Source of the DNA: Gemmatimonadaceae bacterium
Lineage (GTDB): Bacteria > Gemmatimonadota > Gemmatimonadetes > Gemmatimonadales > Gemmatimonadaceae
NCBI GenBank assembly: GCA_013816695.1
Contig: JACDDZ010000033.1
Location: 1 to 11,686, forward strand
Reading direction: 5' to 3'
Length of the DNA: 11,686 nucleotides
Part shown: positions 1-10,642 of the stretch, piece after piece
Layout: each line of letters opens with the position of its first letter
How positions within the stretch are numbered: the first letter of the stretch is position 1
Program-made: the position numbers and the translations under genes
Notes under the pieces: model-generated
Told to the model about the DNA's origin: nothing
Databases searched by the model: none
The model's input: the letters and a program-made list of their open reading frames with translations, nothing else

Positions 1-377
1 TTTGCTTCAGCACCTGCGACCTGGCGGAAACGCGACGCTTTTACGAGAGCGTACTCAAGTGCTCAGTGGTGCATGAGTTTCGGAACGCGGCGAACGAAGT
101 GTATGGCTTTTATGCTGCGATCGGGCACGCCACGTTCGTGGAGTTCTTTCAGACTTCAGCGACCCCGGAGCAGGGATCCCTTTTCCGTCACGTCTGCCTC
201 GCCGTTGACGACATCGAGGCTGTGCGGGCGGAACTCCAATCGTTCGGGTTCACGCCTGTAATCGAGCGGGGGCGGACTGACCGAACGCTGCAGACGTGGA
301 TCACGGATCCCAACGGAATCAAGATCGAGTTTCACCAATATGACGATCAGTCCTTGTTGAGCCAGTTCCAGCGTTGA
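1..377 (+). CDS. VOC/glyoxalase-fold protein, 5' end cut by window edge
   Basis: The reading frame is open from position 3 to the TGA at 375-377 and gives 124 visible residues. The GTG at 66 is not the true start, because the sequence before it (DLAETRRFYESVLK) is the classic first beta-alpha unit of the VOC fold, 'D......FY...L'. Two beta-alpha-beta-beta-beta modules are visible. Candidate metal ligands, counted from the first full codon, are E47 (in FVEFF), H63 (FRHVCLAV) and E109 (KIEFHQ); the fourth, normally a histidine at the extreme N-terminus, lies outside the window. 'DPNGIKIEF' is a typical closing strand. The family includes glyoxalase I, methylmalonyl-CoA epimerase, ring-cleaving dioxygenases and resistance proteins, and nothing visible decides between them. 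Only a short N-terminal piece is missing. It lies 37 bp upstream of the methyltransferase on the same strand, so it could share a transcript. Its link to the sugar locus is unproven. Confidence 0.8.
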   Translation, partial: CFSTCDLAETRRFYESVLKCSVVHEFRNAANEVYGFYAAIGHATFVEFFQTSATPEQGSLFRHVCLAVDDIEAVRAELQSFGFTPVIERGRTDRTLQTWITDPNGIKIEFHQYDDQSLLSQFQR

Positions 378-414
378 CTTACCAGCCAGTTTACTACCAA
401 CACGAGTCCTATTA

Positions 415-1575
415 ATGAAAAAGCACCCGTTCGTCGACTTTTACGAGTCAAAAAAGATCATTCCTGTGCATCAGGACACAACCGATTTCAAAAAGCATCT
501 GCAACGGCGCAATGCCTTATACCATCAGTTGAGCGTGATTCCAGGATGGGTTGCCGGCCGATCGGTGATTGAGTTTGGGCCGGGTACGGGCGACAACGCG
601 ATGCACACATCCTCTCTTTTGCCCGCGCGCTACGTTCTGGTGGACGGTAACAGCGAAAGCGTCAAGGAAGTAAAGGCGCGTGTCGCGGACCGCCGAATTC
701 ACGGTGACTCCGTCGAGGTGGTCCACTCGCTTGCCGATGATTTCGAAACCGATGAGCGGTTCGACTTGGTCATCTGCGAGGGCCTTGTTCCCGGCCAGCT
801 GGATCCTTCAGCATTTCTCCGCAAAATCGCGGGTTTATGCAAGCCGGGCGGGGTTGTCATCACGACAACTGCAGGAGCGGCGTCGGGGCTCGGTGACATT
901 TGTCGTCACGCGATAATGCCTTTTTTCACCCGCCAAGCAGACGACTTCTGGGAGCAGGTCGACCTTGCAATCGACTTCTTTGACCCTGATCTCCAGATGC
1001 TGCCGGGCATGAGCCGGTATCCGAAGGACTGGGTCCTCGACACCGTGATGTATGATTGGGGCGAGCGTTGGTGGTTCTCGATCGCCGATGCCATAGCCGC
1101 ACTCGACTCGAATTTTGCATTTCACGGCTCGTCGCCGCGTTTCTTTCAGGATATGCGCTGGTACAAGTCTATTCATGGGCTTCGCGACTACGGGTTCAAC
1201 GAATTGGCCACGCAGCAGTATCACGAGTTGGTTCCGTTACTGCTGGACTACAGGAATTCGCCGCGGGATTGTCCGATGGTACATCAGATCAGCGGGACAC
1301 AACTGGAGACGCTTTGCCAGCAAGCTTGGACTGTGAGCCGAAAAGTTCACACCGGAAAGGACCTCGCCGACCTCGAAGAGTTCCTCGGAATCATCAGGAA
1401 TGTCGCGCAGCTCGTTGAAGGCGCCCTTCCGCAGACCGCCGCTTCCCTATCGGATTTTTGCACCGGCGTTAGTGCGCTGCACGACGGTACAAGGAATTTG
1501 ACAAATGTTGACATGGGCTCGTTCCGCGGCCTCTTCGGTCGTGGCCAACAGTATATCAGCCTGGTTAATGTTTGA
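415..1575 (+). CDS. Class I SAM-dependent methyltransferase with long C-terminal extension (386 aa)
   Basis: The ATG at 415 opens a 386-residue protein. Residues about 35-150 form a Rossmann-type methyltransferase domain: motif I EFGPGTG (53-59), the acidic end of strand 2 in VLVDGN (74-79), strand 4 DLVICEGL (117-124), and the post-motif turn KPGGVVI (143-149). The domain would transfer a methyl group from S-adenosylmethionine; the acceptor cannot be read from the sequence. The second half (about 150-386) is not part of the core fold. It is rich in aromatic residues (DWVLD 205-209, WGERWW 215-220, MRWYKS 247-252) and ends in a helical stretch; it may set acceptor specificity. No signal peptide or membrane segment is seen. 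No strong Shine-Dalgarno sequence precedes the ATG. Because a carbamoyltransferase and sugar genes lie downstream, O-methylation of a glycan sugar is a reasonable inference, but another small molecule is equally possible. Confidence 0.8.
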   Translation: MKKHPFVDFYESKKIIPVHQDTTDFKKHLQRRNALYHQLSVIPGWVAGRSVIEFGPGTGDNAMHTSSLLPARYVLVDGNSESVKEVKARVADRRIHGDSVEVVHSLADDFETDERFDLVICEGLVPGQLDPSAFLRKIAGLCKPGGVVITTTAGAASGLGDICRHAIMPFFTRQADDFWEQVDLAIDFFDPDLQMLPGMSRYPKDWVLDTVMYDWGERWWFSIADAIAALDSNFAFHGSSPRFFQDMRWYKSIHGLRDYGFNELATQQYHELVPLLLDYRNSPRDCPMVHQISGTQLETLCQQAWTVSRKVHTGKDLADLEEFLGIIRNVAQLVEGALPQTAASLSDFCTGVSALHDGTRNLTNVDMGSFRGLFGRGQQYISLVNV

Positions 1576-1736
1576 GTGAAAGACAAACGAATTTTTCTCT
1601 GAATTAGTCTGCCCGGTTCTTGCCATTGCGACGTTGGAGCCGTGACGCCACGAAACGGAATTTATTTCCCCCTCATGCAGTCTGCCCAAGCTGGTCGATA
1701 TCCTAGGGCTCAACCAATCTCATATTGCTACCAAAG

Positions 1737-3356
1737 ATGAATCTTCTTGGAATACACGGCGGCGTCACGGTCAACCAGCACGATGCAGCCGCGGCTTTGA
1801 TTATGGACGGACGTCTTGTGTGTTGTGTAGAGGAAGAACGCTTGATGCGCGTAAAGACGGCGACAGGGATGTTGCCGATCGAAAGCATCAGTGCCTGCCT
1901 CAAGGAGGGCGGAATCACCATTCGGGACGTTGATCTCGTGATGCTTCCAGGAGAGACGTACGACGACATCGAGCAGCGCACGTCCGAATGGCTGACGCAT
2001 CATTTCGGCTACGCGCCAAAAATCGAAAAGATGAATCACCAAACCGCGCACCTCGCGGCGGCGTTCTACCACTCCGGCTATCCCGAGGCGATGTGCCTTT
2101 CATATGATGCGTACGGCGATGGAATCAGCGGTAGTATGGGGACCGCAAGCCGGAAGGAGGGAATGGGGGTAATAGAAACCATTCCAGGCGAGAATTCTCT
2201 CGGCGTATTCTATGCGACCATGACTTCGTTCCTCGGCTTCAAGCCGGGCGAAGACGAATACAAGGTGATGGGACTAGCTCCCTACGGAAAGCCGGAGATA
2301 GATCTCTCGTTCTTCTGCCGACCGACTGAATCGGGCTTTGCATCAGACGCCTCGTATTTCCGCAGCCGCAGACGGGCGACTGCCTACGAGCCATACTACA
2401 GCCCGAAGCTCGTCGAACGACTCGGGCCACCGCGGCGCAAGGGCGAGCCGGTATCGCAACATTACAAGAACATAGCCGCGTCAACGCAGGCGGTTCTCGA
2501 AGCGTGTGCCGTGTCGCTGGTCAAGCATCTTCACGAACGCACCGGCAAGCGGTCGCTCTGTCTGGCCGGGGGAGTCGCGCTCAACTGCAGCGCGAATCGG
2601 CTCGTAGCCAAGCTCGATTTCGTCGACCACTTTTTCGTGCAGCCCGCCTCTTCGGATCGCGGCCTGGCGCTCGGGTGCGCGCTATACGCGGCCGCTCGTA
2701 ACGGGGAAACGATACAGCCTATTCCGCACGTGTTTTACGGACCGACGCGCCCGGAAGATGAGATCGAAAAGGCCATCGCGCTCTCTGGCGCAGTCGCCAC
2801 GATGGTTGACGATCCGTCCGACGCTGCGGCTGCGCTTCTCGCACAGGGGAAAATCGTGGCCTGGTATCAAGGGCGCTCCGAGTTCGGACCGCGAGCACTC
2901 GGGCACAGGTCCATCCTGGCGGATCCCGGAAAACCGAACATGAAAGACGAGATCAACCGCCGTGTGAAATTCAGGGAAGAGTTTCGTCCCTTCGCTCCCT
3001 CCGTGCTTGATGAGCGGTATCCGGAGATATATGATCTGAAGGAGTCGTCACCGTATATGACAATCGCGTGCGACGTGCTGGACGGATGGGGCGCGCGCGT
3101 ACCGGCCACGACGCATGTCAATAACACCGCGCGTGTGCAAACCGTCAGCGCGGACGTTGATCCGTTGTATCACGCTCTCATCGCGAAATTCGCCGAGCGC
3201 ACCGGGCGGCCCGTTGTGCTTAACACGAGCTTCAATATTATGGGCCAGCCGATTGTGGAGAGGCCGCTCGAGGCTATCTCGACGTTCGCAGGTTGCGGAA
3301 TTGATGCCTTGGTCATCGGCAACCATCTGATCGAAAAGCAGGAGTCAGATCACTGA
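1737..3356 (+). CDS. O-carbamoyltransferase, NodU/CmcH (TobZ/NovN) family, 539 aa
   Basis: This family transfers a carbamoyl group from carbamoyl phosphate, via carbamoyl-adenylate, to a hydroxyl of a sugar or antibiotic. The N-terminal Kae1-like domain shows NQHDAAAAL (13-21), VEEERLMRVK (31-40), the metal-binding histidines in NHQTAH (100-105) and CLAGGVALNCSANR (275-288). The C-terminal YrdC-like catalytic domain shows GRSEFGPRALGHRSIL (379-394), REEFRPFAPSV (413-423) and NTSFNIMGQPIV (496-507). Length is normal for the family. I chose ATG 1737 over the in-frame TTG at 1725 because the family normally begins directly with 'ILGI.GG..HD', here MNLLGIHGGV. It is the first gene of the packed block and lies only 5 bp before the next gene. 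Context suggests carbamoylation of a surface sugar or a nonulosonic acid; the acceptor is not determined. Confidence 0.93.
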   Translation: MNLLGIHGGVTVNQHDAAAALIMDGRLVCCVEEERLMRVKTATGMLPIESISACLKEGGITIRDVDLVMLPGETYDDIEQRTSEWLTHHFGYAPKIEKMNHQTAHLAAAFYHSGYPEAMCLSYDAYGDGISGSMGTASRKEGMGVIETIPGENSLGVFYATMTSFLGFKPGEDEYKVMGLAPYGKPEIDLSFFCRPTESGFASDASYFRSRRRATAYEPYYSPKLVERLGPPRRKGEPVSQHYKNIAASTQAVLEACAVSLVKHLHERTGKRSLCLAGGVALNCSANRLVAKLDFVDHFFVQPASSDRGLALGCALYAAARNGETIQPIPHVFYGPTRPEDEIEKAIALSGAVATMVDDPSDAAAALLAQGKIVAWYQGRSEFGPRALGHRSILADPGKPNMKDEINRRVKFREEFRPFAPSVLDERYPEIYDLKESSPYMTIACDVLDGWGARVPATTHVNNTARVQTVSADVDPLYHALIAKFAERTGRPVVLNTSFNIMGQPIVERPLEAISTFAGCGIDALVIGNHLIEKQESDH

Positions 3357-3361
3357 ATCAA

Positions 3362-4498
3362 GTGTCGGCGCCGGCGACCGCGATCGTTGAGTGCCTTGAC
3401 GATCACCGGGAAATAATTCGGGCGGCACAACGGTTGTCGGACCTCAAGACGATTCCACCAATCGCGAACGATTCGGATTTCGCAGCCGCGTTCACGGACC
3501 TGATCGTGACGCGGATAGTTGGGGCGAACGCGGGCAACGAATTCAGCCGCAGGTTGGAGGGAAACCTCGCCGACGGAAGATTTCACGCGCGGGAACTCTT
3601 CGAGCGCATGGTCGAGTTTGTCCAAAAGCGCGATCGTGCGTCAAGAAAGAATCTCTTCCTGCAGCTCTGCTACCTCAAGCCTGAGTCTCCCACTTTTGCG
3701 GCGGGTGCAACCGAAGGGCTTCGCGGGCTCGAGAACGGTGTGCATTCAGTCTCGGAAGAATTTGCTGCTTACATCCGCCGCACCATCCAGCCAATGGGAG
3801 CGAATTGCGCTTCCCTCAGTCCGGCGGCCCACTTCAGTGGTACGACCGTGGTAACGATGGCCGGCGAAACGCTCCAATGTCGTAAAGCGGTGTCACAGGA
3901 CGTGCGGGAGGGACGGGTATATTGCGGTTGCAGCACCGCTGATTCCCTGCTTTTTGATGAGAGACAGTACCCGTTCGAAGCCTTTGTCACATTCCCCGGG
4001 CTGTCAATCCGCCACGTCCACTTTGACTTTCTCGTAGCGACCTACCAGAAAGTCGTAAAGGCTTTGCTCCCCCGCACTAGGGGAACCCTAAGAATCACCA
4101 TTTGCGTCGGATTCGTCGACAAATTGAAGATTGCCGGCGCGATTGACGAATGGGATCACGCTGAGCTCGAATCCCTTGTTGGGGCAGGTATCGAAGCGGC
4201 GCTTGCGGCAATCACCGAGGCAAATCGTGCGCTTGCGGGGAAAGTGGAATTTGAGCTTTACCCCGGCGCGTTTCCGATCGCGCCTGTTTCAGGGACGACT
4301 GTGAACGGTGTCGTTCCCTTCCATCCGGCAAATGTTGAAAGGAGTCGCATAGTAGACGAGGCGCTGAACTCCGAAGCTCGCCCAAATGATTTCCTGTTTC
4401 CCACCGGTGGATTCTTCTCGCGAGATTTGCTCATCCACGATCGGGAAATCCACCCGCGGCTAGGCATCAATCTCTCCGGCTTTCAGCTTGAGAGGTGA
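3362..4498 (+). CDS. Unrecognised 378-aa protein in glycan locus
   Basis: I do not recognise this family. GTG 3362 starts 5 bp after the carbamoyltransferase stop, and the 3' end overlaps the glycosyltransferase start by 11 bp, so it is very probably co-translated with both. The N-terminal third (1-145) is predicted helical by composition (FTDLIVTRIV, FERMVEFVQKR). The middle has cysteines at 149, 173, 188, 190 and 248, including YCGC (187-190) followed by STADS. A central region (200-260) reads as alternating strands with HVHFDF (218-223) and LRITICVGF (243-251). The C-terminus contains NDFLFPTGGFFSRDLLIHDREIHP (342-365, acidic and histidine residues spaced DREIH). There is no signal peptide or obvious membrane segment. 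It could be an enzyme acting with the carbamoyltransferase or a cofactor-binding protein; neither is supported beyond position. The coding frame is clean, without internal stops, and in phase with the surrounding operon. Confidence 0.8.
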   Translation: MSAPATAIVECLDDHREIIRAAQRLSDLKTIPPIANDSDFAAAFTDLIVTRIVGANAGNEFSRRLEGNLADGRFHARELFERMVEFVQKRDRASRKNLFLQLCYLKPESPTFAAGATEGLRGLENGVHSVSEEFAAYIRRTIQPMGANCASLSPAAHFSGTTVVTMAGETLQCRKAVSQDVREGRVYCGCSTADSLLFDERQYPFEAFVTFPGLSIRHVHFDFLVATYQKVVKALLPRTRGTLRITICVGFVDKLKIAGAIDEWDHAELESLVGAGIEAALAAITEANRALAGKVEFELYPGAFPIAPVSGTTVNGVVPFHPANVERSRIVDEALNSEARPNDFLFPTGGFFSRDLLIHDREIHPRLGINLSGFQLER

Positions 4499-5703
4499 CG
4501 TAAGGGCCGAAGGGCTTCGTCGTGCGGCGGGGATTGCCCTTCATGCCGTTTGGGCGCTTCCGGCGGTGCTTCTCTTGCGTCTTCTCAGGCCTCTGGTGCT
4601 TGTCCGCGCGGGAATGATCGAGTCGTCACGCATCGGACACTTCGTCGGCGACACGTCACTCTTTCTAGCCAGAAAGTCTCTTAGGCAAAAGCGCCCGAGA
4701 ATAGTGGACATCTTCTGGATGCCCTCCCCGCCCGCCAATGAGCAGTGGGCCAGAATGACCCGTCGGCGCCTCTTCGTGAAAGGATGGGTTCGCTACCTCG
4801 TCGCGCTCAATCGGCGGCTGCCCGGTGGTGCGATTCACCATCTCTCTTCACCCACAATGTCCGGTAGCCGCCTCGAATACACGGCTCTTCGGTTGTCGAC
4901 CGAGCGTTTTACCTTCACGCCGGATGAGGAGCACCGCGCAAGAGCGTGGCTGCGTCGGAGGAGTTGGAAGGAGGGGGAACCGTTCGTCTGTCTTCAGGTG
5001 CGCGATTCTGCCTACCTTGCGCGTCATCCTCTTCACGCGTCCTCGGAACCGGGGCGCTGGGCCTATCACGATTACCGCGATTCGGACATTAATACGTATG
5101 CCGAGGCAGTTGAAGCGCTCATCCGCCGAGGTTACTGGGTCATCAGAATGGGGCAACTAGTCAATCAGCCACTCTCTGTGCAGCACCCTCGCGTTATTGA
5201 CTATCCCTTTATGGATGATAAGGATGACCTGCTCGACATTTGGCTTTCTCTCAACTGCCGGTTCTTTATTTCAAGCGGCTCGGGAATCGACATTCTGCCC
5301 TGGGTCTATGGGGTGCCGGTTGTCTTTGTCAATGCGCTTCCACTGATATTCGCTGCAACCCAGATCAATCACGTTTGGGTACCCAAGCATTTACGGTGGA
5401 AGAACAGCGGCAAGCCACTTTCCCTCCGCGAGCATGGCATTCACGGATACGGTGAAGCTGGGGATTACGCGGCGGCCGGAATAGAAATCCAGGATCTTTC
5501 CCCTGCGGAGATAACCGCGGCCGTCCTCGAGCTGGAAGAGCGGGTTGCCAGAAGTTGGAAGGATTCGCCGGAAGGCGTCGCACGGCAGCGCCGGTACTGG
5601 GATGTTTTCAGCGCCATGCCCGGCTTCGCGGGCTTTCACGACTACGTGCATCCGGACGCGCGTGTCGGCGCGGACTGGCTCCGGTCAATGGGCGATTCTT
5701 TTC

Positions 5704-5711
<8 letters not shown>
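4488..5711 (+). CDS. TIGR04372-type glycosyltransferase, 407 aa
   Basis: The pattern matches the putative glycosyltransferase family TIGR04372, found in surface-polysaccharide loci. Visible marks are RIGHFVGDT near the N-terminus (48-56), VCLQVRDSAYL (167-177), the 'YRDSDINTY' segment (196-204) where the family has a 'RN.di..Y' motif, GYWVIRMG (215-222), and the FISSGSGID region (260-268) that resembles the nucleotide-sugar-binding end of GT-B enzymes, followed by WVYGVPVVFVN (272-282). Residues about 13-42 are hydrophobic with flanking arginines, which suggests association with the inner membrane. The only in-frame start that keeps the N-terminus is TTG 4488, inside the end of the preceding gene (11-bp overlap); no Shine-Dalgarno precedes it, so translational coupling is likely. 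Donor and acceptor sugars are unknown. It plausibly adds one residue of the glycan made by this locus. Confidence 0.85.
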
Positions 5712-8571
<2,860 letters not shown>

Positions 8572-8572
<1 letters not shown>

Positions 8573-9738
8573 TGATTCCATACGGCCGGCAGGACATCAG
8601 CCAGGAGGACATAGACGCCGTCGTCGCGGTGCTGCGATCCGATTTTCTGACTCAGGGTCCTGCGGTTACCAGCTTCGAGACCGCTGTGGCCGGTTGGGTG
8701 AACGCGCGTCATGCGGTAGCAGTGAATAGCGCGACCTCGGCCCTTCACATCGCCTGCATGGCGCTTGGCCTCGGCCCGGGCGATGTGCTATGGACAGCGC
8801 CGAACACTTTCGTAGCCTCGGCGAACTGCGCTCTTTACTGTGGCGCTGAAGTGGACTTCGTGGATATAGACCCCTGCACCTGGAACATCAGCGTCGCGCA
8901 GCTCCGGGAAAAGCTGGCTACCGCGAAGTCCGCCGGACGCGTTCCCAAGATTGTTATTCCGGTACACTTCTCCGGCCAGCCGACTGCGCAGGAGGAGATT
9001 TATGATCTCGCAAACGAGTACGGCTTCCGGGTTATCGAGGATGCCTCGCACTCCGTCGGCGCGTCGAGAAATGGAGAGCCGGTTGGCAGCTGCCGCTGGT
9101 CCGACATCACCGTTTTTAGCTTCCATCCCGTAAAGATCATCACGTCCGCGGAGGGGGGGATGGCGCTTACCAACGATGATGGGCTCGCCGAGCGAATGCG
9201 AATGTTTCGGTCACACGGTATCACACGCGACCCGGATCTGTTGATAGCCGAGAAGAATGTTCCGGCACCGGCCTGGTACTATGAGCAGCAGCTCCTCGGC
9301 TACAATTACCGTCTCACCGACGTGCACGCGGCGCTCGGCGAGAGCCAGCTTCGCCGCATCGAGTCCTTCGTCGAGCGGCGCAACACACTGGCCAAACGGT
9401 ATGACTCCGCACTGCAAGGCCTCGAGGTCGACTTGCCCACGGTGATGGAAGGAAACCGGTCAGCGTTCCACATCTACGTAATCAGATTGAAGGGAGACGC
9501 GAAACGCCGCCATCGCGAGATCTTCGACGCTTTGCGCGCGCGTGGCATCGGAGTCAACCTGCATTACCTGCCGGTGCATCTCCAGCCGTACTATCAGGGA
9601 TTGGGTTTTCGCGAGGGCTATTGTCCCGAGTCCGAAGCACACGGGAAAACGGCGATAACCCTTCCGCTCCACGCAGGACTGTCGGACTCCGACCAGGATG
9701 CCGTCGTCGCGGCTGTTCGGGAAGTCTTAGCTGCCTGA
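8572..9738 (+). CDS. pseC: UDP-4-amino-4,6-dideoxy-N-acetyl-L-altrosamine transaminase, PseC
   Basis: PseC is a PLP enzyme of the DegT/DnrJ/EryC1 family that aminates C4 of the PseB product. The 388-residue protein starts IPYGRQDIS, as PseC proteins do ('PYGRQ.I...DI..V..VL.SDFLTQGP'). Key features are NSATSALH (52-59), the cofactor-stacking TAPNTFVASANC (75-86), EDASHSVGA with PLP-binding D157 (156-164), the Schiff-base lysine K188 in SFHPVKIITSAEGGM (183-197), and GYNYRLTD (243-250). The GTG start at 8572 shares one base with the pseB TAG stop, so the two are translationally coupled. Length and motifs are complete. The related LegC/PglE and perosamine aminotransferases share the fold, but the N-terminal block and the PseB partner favour PseC. 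Confidence 0.94.
9719..9724 (+). promoter_or_regulatory. Possible ribosome binding site for the CTG-started reductase
   Basis: The purine run GGGAAG ends 6 bases before CTG 9731, a good spacing. It lies inside the end of pseC. It is a partial match to the Shine-Dalgarno consensus and may be chance, but it is the only such run near either CTG candidate. Confidence 0.3.
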
Positions 9739-10642
9739 ATCCGCCGGCGCCGCAACACGCAACGAACTGTCTGGGAGGCTCGTTCTCGGAACCGCCCAAT
9801 TCGGGTCCACCTACGGGGTGGCCAATCGCACCGGCGAAATCCCCGATGGGGAGGCGAAAAAAATACTCGCACGTGCCCGTGACGCGGCGATCAACACGTT
9901 GGACACGGCAATCGCTTACGGAGTCAGTGAATCCCGTCTCGGCGCACTGGGCATCGAGGATTTTGGGGTCATCACCAAGCTTCCGCCATACGCAGGGCCG
10001 CAATCGGGCGTAGCAGCGTGGGCGCGTGAGCAAGTCAACGGCTCGTTGAGGCGCCTGCGGCTGCCGCGACTGAAAGGACTGCTTCTGCATAAGTCACGTC
10101 AGCTCCTCGAGCCGGCCGGCGAAGATTTGTACTCCGCTCTCGTCGCAATGAAGGCTGACGGATTGGTGGAGCAAATCGGAATATCCCTATACGACCCCGG
10201 TGAGCTGGACCAGCTCTGGACACGCTTTCCGCTCGATGTGGTACAGGCGCCGTTCAATGTCGTGGATAGGCGAATGCTGACGTCGGGCTGGCTCCTGCGT
10301 CTGCAGTCCAGCGGCGTGGAGTTTCACGCCAGGTCGGCTTTTCTTCAAGGATTGTTGCTGATGCCTTACGCGGAGCGGCCCGCTGCTTTCGCGCGCTGGT
10401 CGCCCCTCTGGGAGGCTTGGCACCGCTGGCTTCGCGAGCAGGATTCGACAGCCCTGCAGGCATGCCTGGCTTTCGTGCTTTCTCAGGAGGGAGTTGATCG
10501 AATCGTGGTTGGCGTCGATACGTTGAACCAGTTCGATGAAATTCTGCGATCAGTCGAAGCCGCTGCGCCAACTATTAATCCGCCGCTCTCGCTGGCGAGC
10601 GAAGACGCCGACCTCGTGAACCCGTCACACTGGGGATCGTGA
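9731..10642 (+). CDS. Aldo/keto reductase with probable CTG start
   Basis: The protein is an NAD(P)H-dependent (alpha/beta)8-barrel oxidoreductase of the AKR superfamily. Numbered from CTG 9731, the opening strand and loop RLVLGTAQFGSTYGVAN (16-32) are typical of the sugar-locus subgroup. The catalytic tetrad is complete: D58 and Y63 in LDTAIAYGVSE, K83 in VITKLPP, and H120 in LLLHK. IGISLYDP (149-156) and the late cofactor-binding stretch IVVGVDTLNQ also fit. The frame has a TAG at 9728-9730 and no ATG, GTG or TTG before GTG 9818, yet starting at 9818 would delete the first strand and glycine loop. CTG 9731 (8-bp overlap with pseC) or CTG 9767 is therefore the likely start. From 9731 it is 303 residues, normal for the family. 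Position between pseC and a cytidylyltransferase implies reduction of a keto- or aldehyde-sugar intermediate in a nonulosonic-acid variant; the substrate is unknown. Confidence 0.87.
   Translation: MPESAGAATRNELSGRLVLGTAQFGSTYGVANRTGEIPDGEAKKILARARDAAINTLDTAIAYGVSESRLGALGIEDFGVITKLPPYAGPQSGVAAWAREQVNGSLRRLRLPRLKGLLLHKSRQLLEPAGEDLYSALVAMKADGLVEQIGISLYDPGELDQLWTRFPLDVVQAPFNVVDRRMLTSGWLLRLQSSGVEFHARSAFLQGLLLMPYAERPAAFARWSPLWEAWHRWLREQDSTALQACLAFVLSQEGVDRIVVGVDTLNQFDEILRSVEAAAPTINPPLSLASEDADLVNPSHWGS

Noticed and set aside
66..377. GTG 66 as the start of the VOC-fold gene
   Set aside because: The frame is open to the window edge and the residues before GTG 66 form the conserved first VOC helix, so the gene is truncated by the window and does not start there.
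1576..1736. The 161-bp gap before the carbamoyltransferase as a promoter or terminator site
   Set aside because: I found only weak stems of about 4 bp (for example around CGTG...CACG at 1641-1652) and no convincing -35/-10 pair. A promoter here is likely on layout grounds, but no sequence supports a call. A 9-bp direct repeat (AGTCTGCCC at 1606 and 1679) is short enough to be chance.
1725..1736. TTG 1725 as the start of the carbamoyltransferase
   Set aside because: It adds four residues before the family-typical MNLLGIHGG; ATG 1737 is the better start.
5545..5703. Upstream extension of the ABC transporter frame inside the glycosyltransferase gene
   Set aside because: The extra residues overlap the conserved glycosyltransferase tail, are low-complexity in character and precede the normal start region of half-size exporters.
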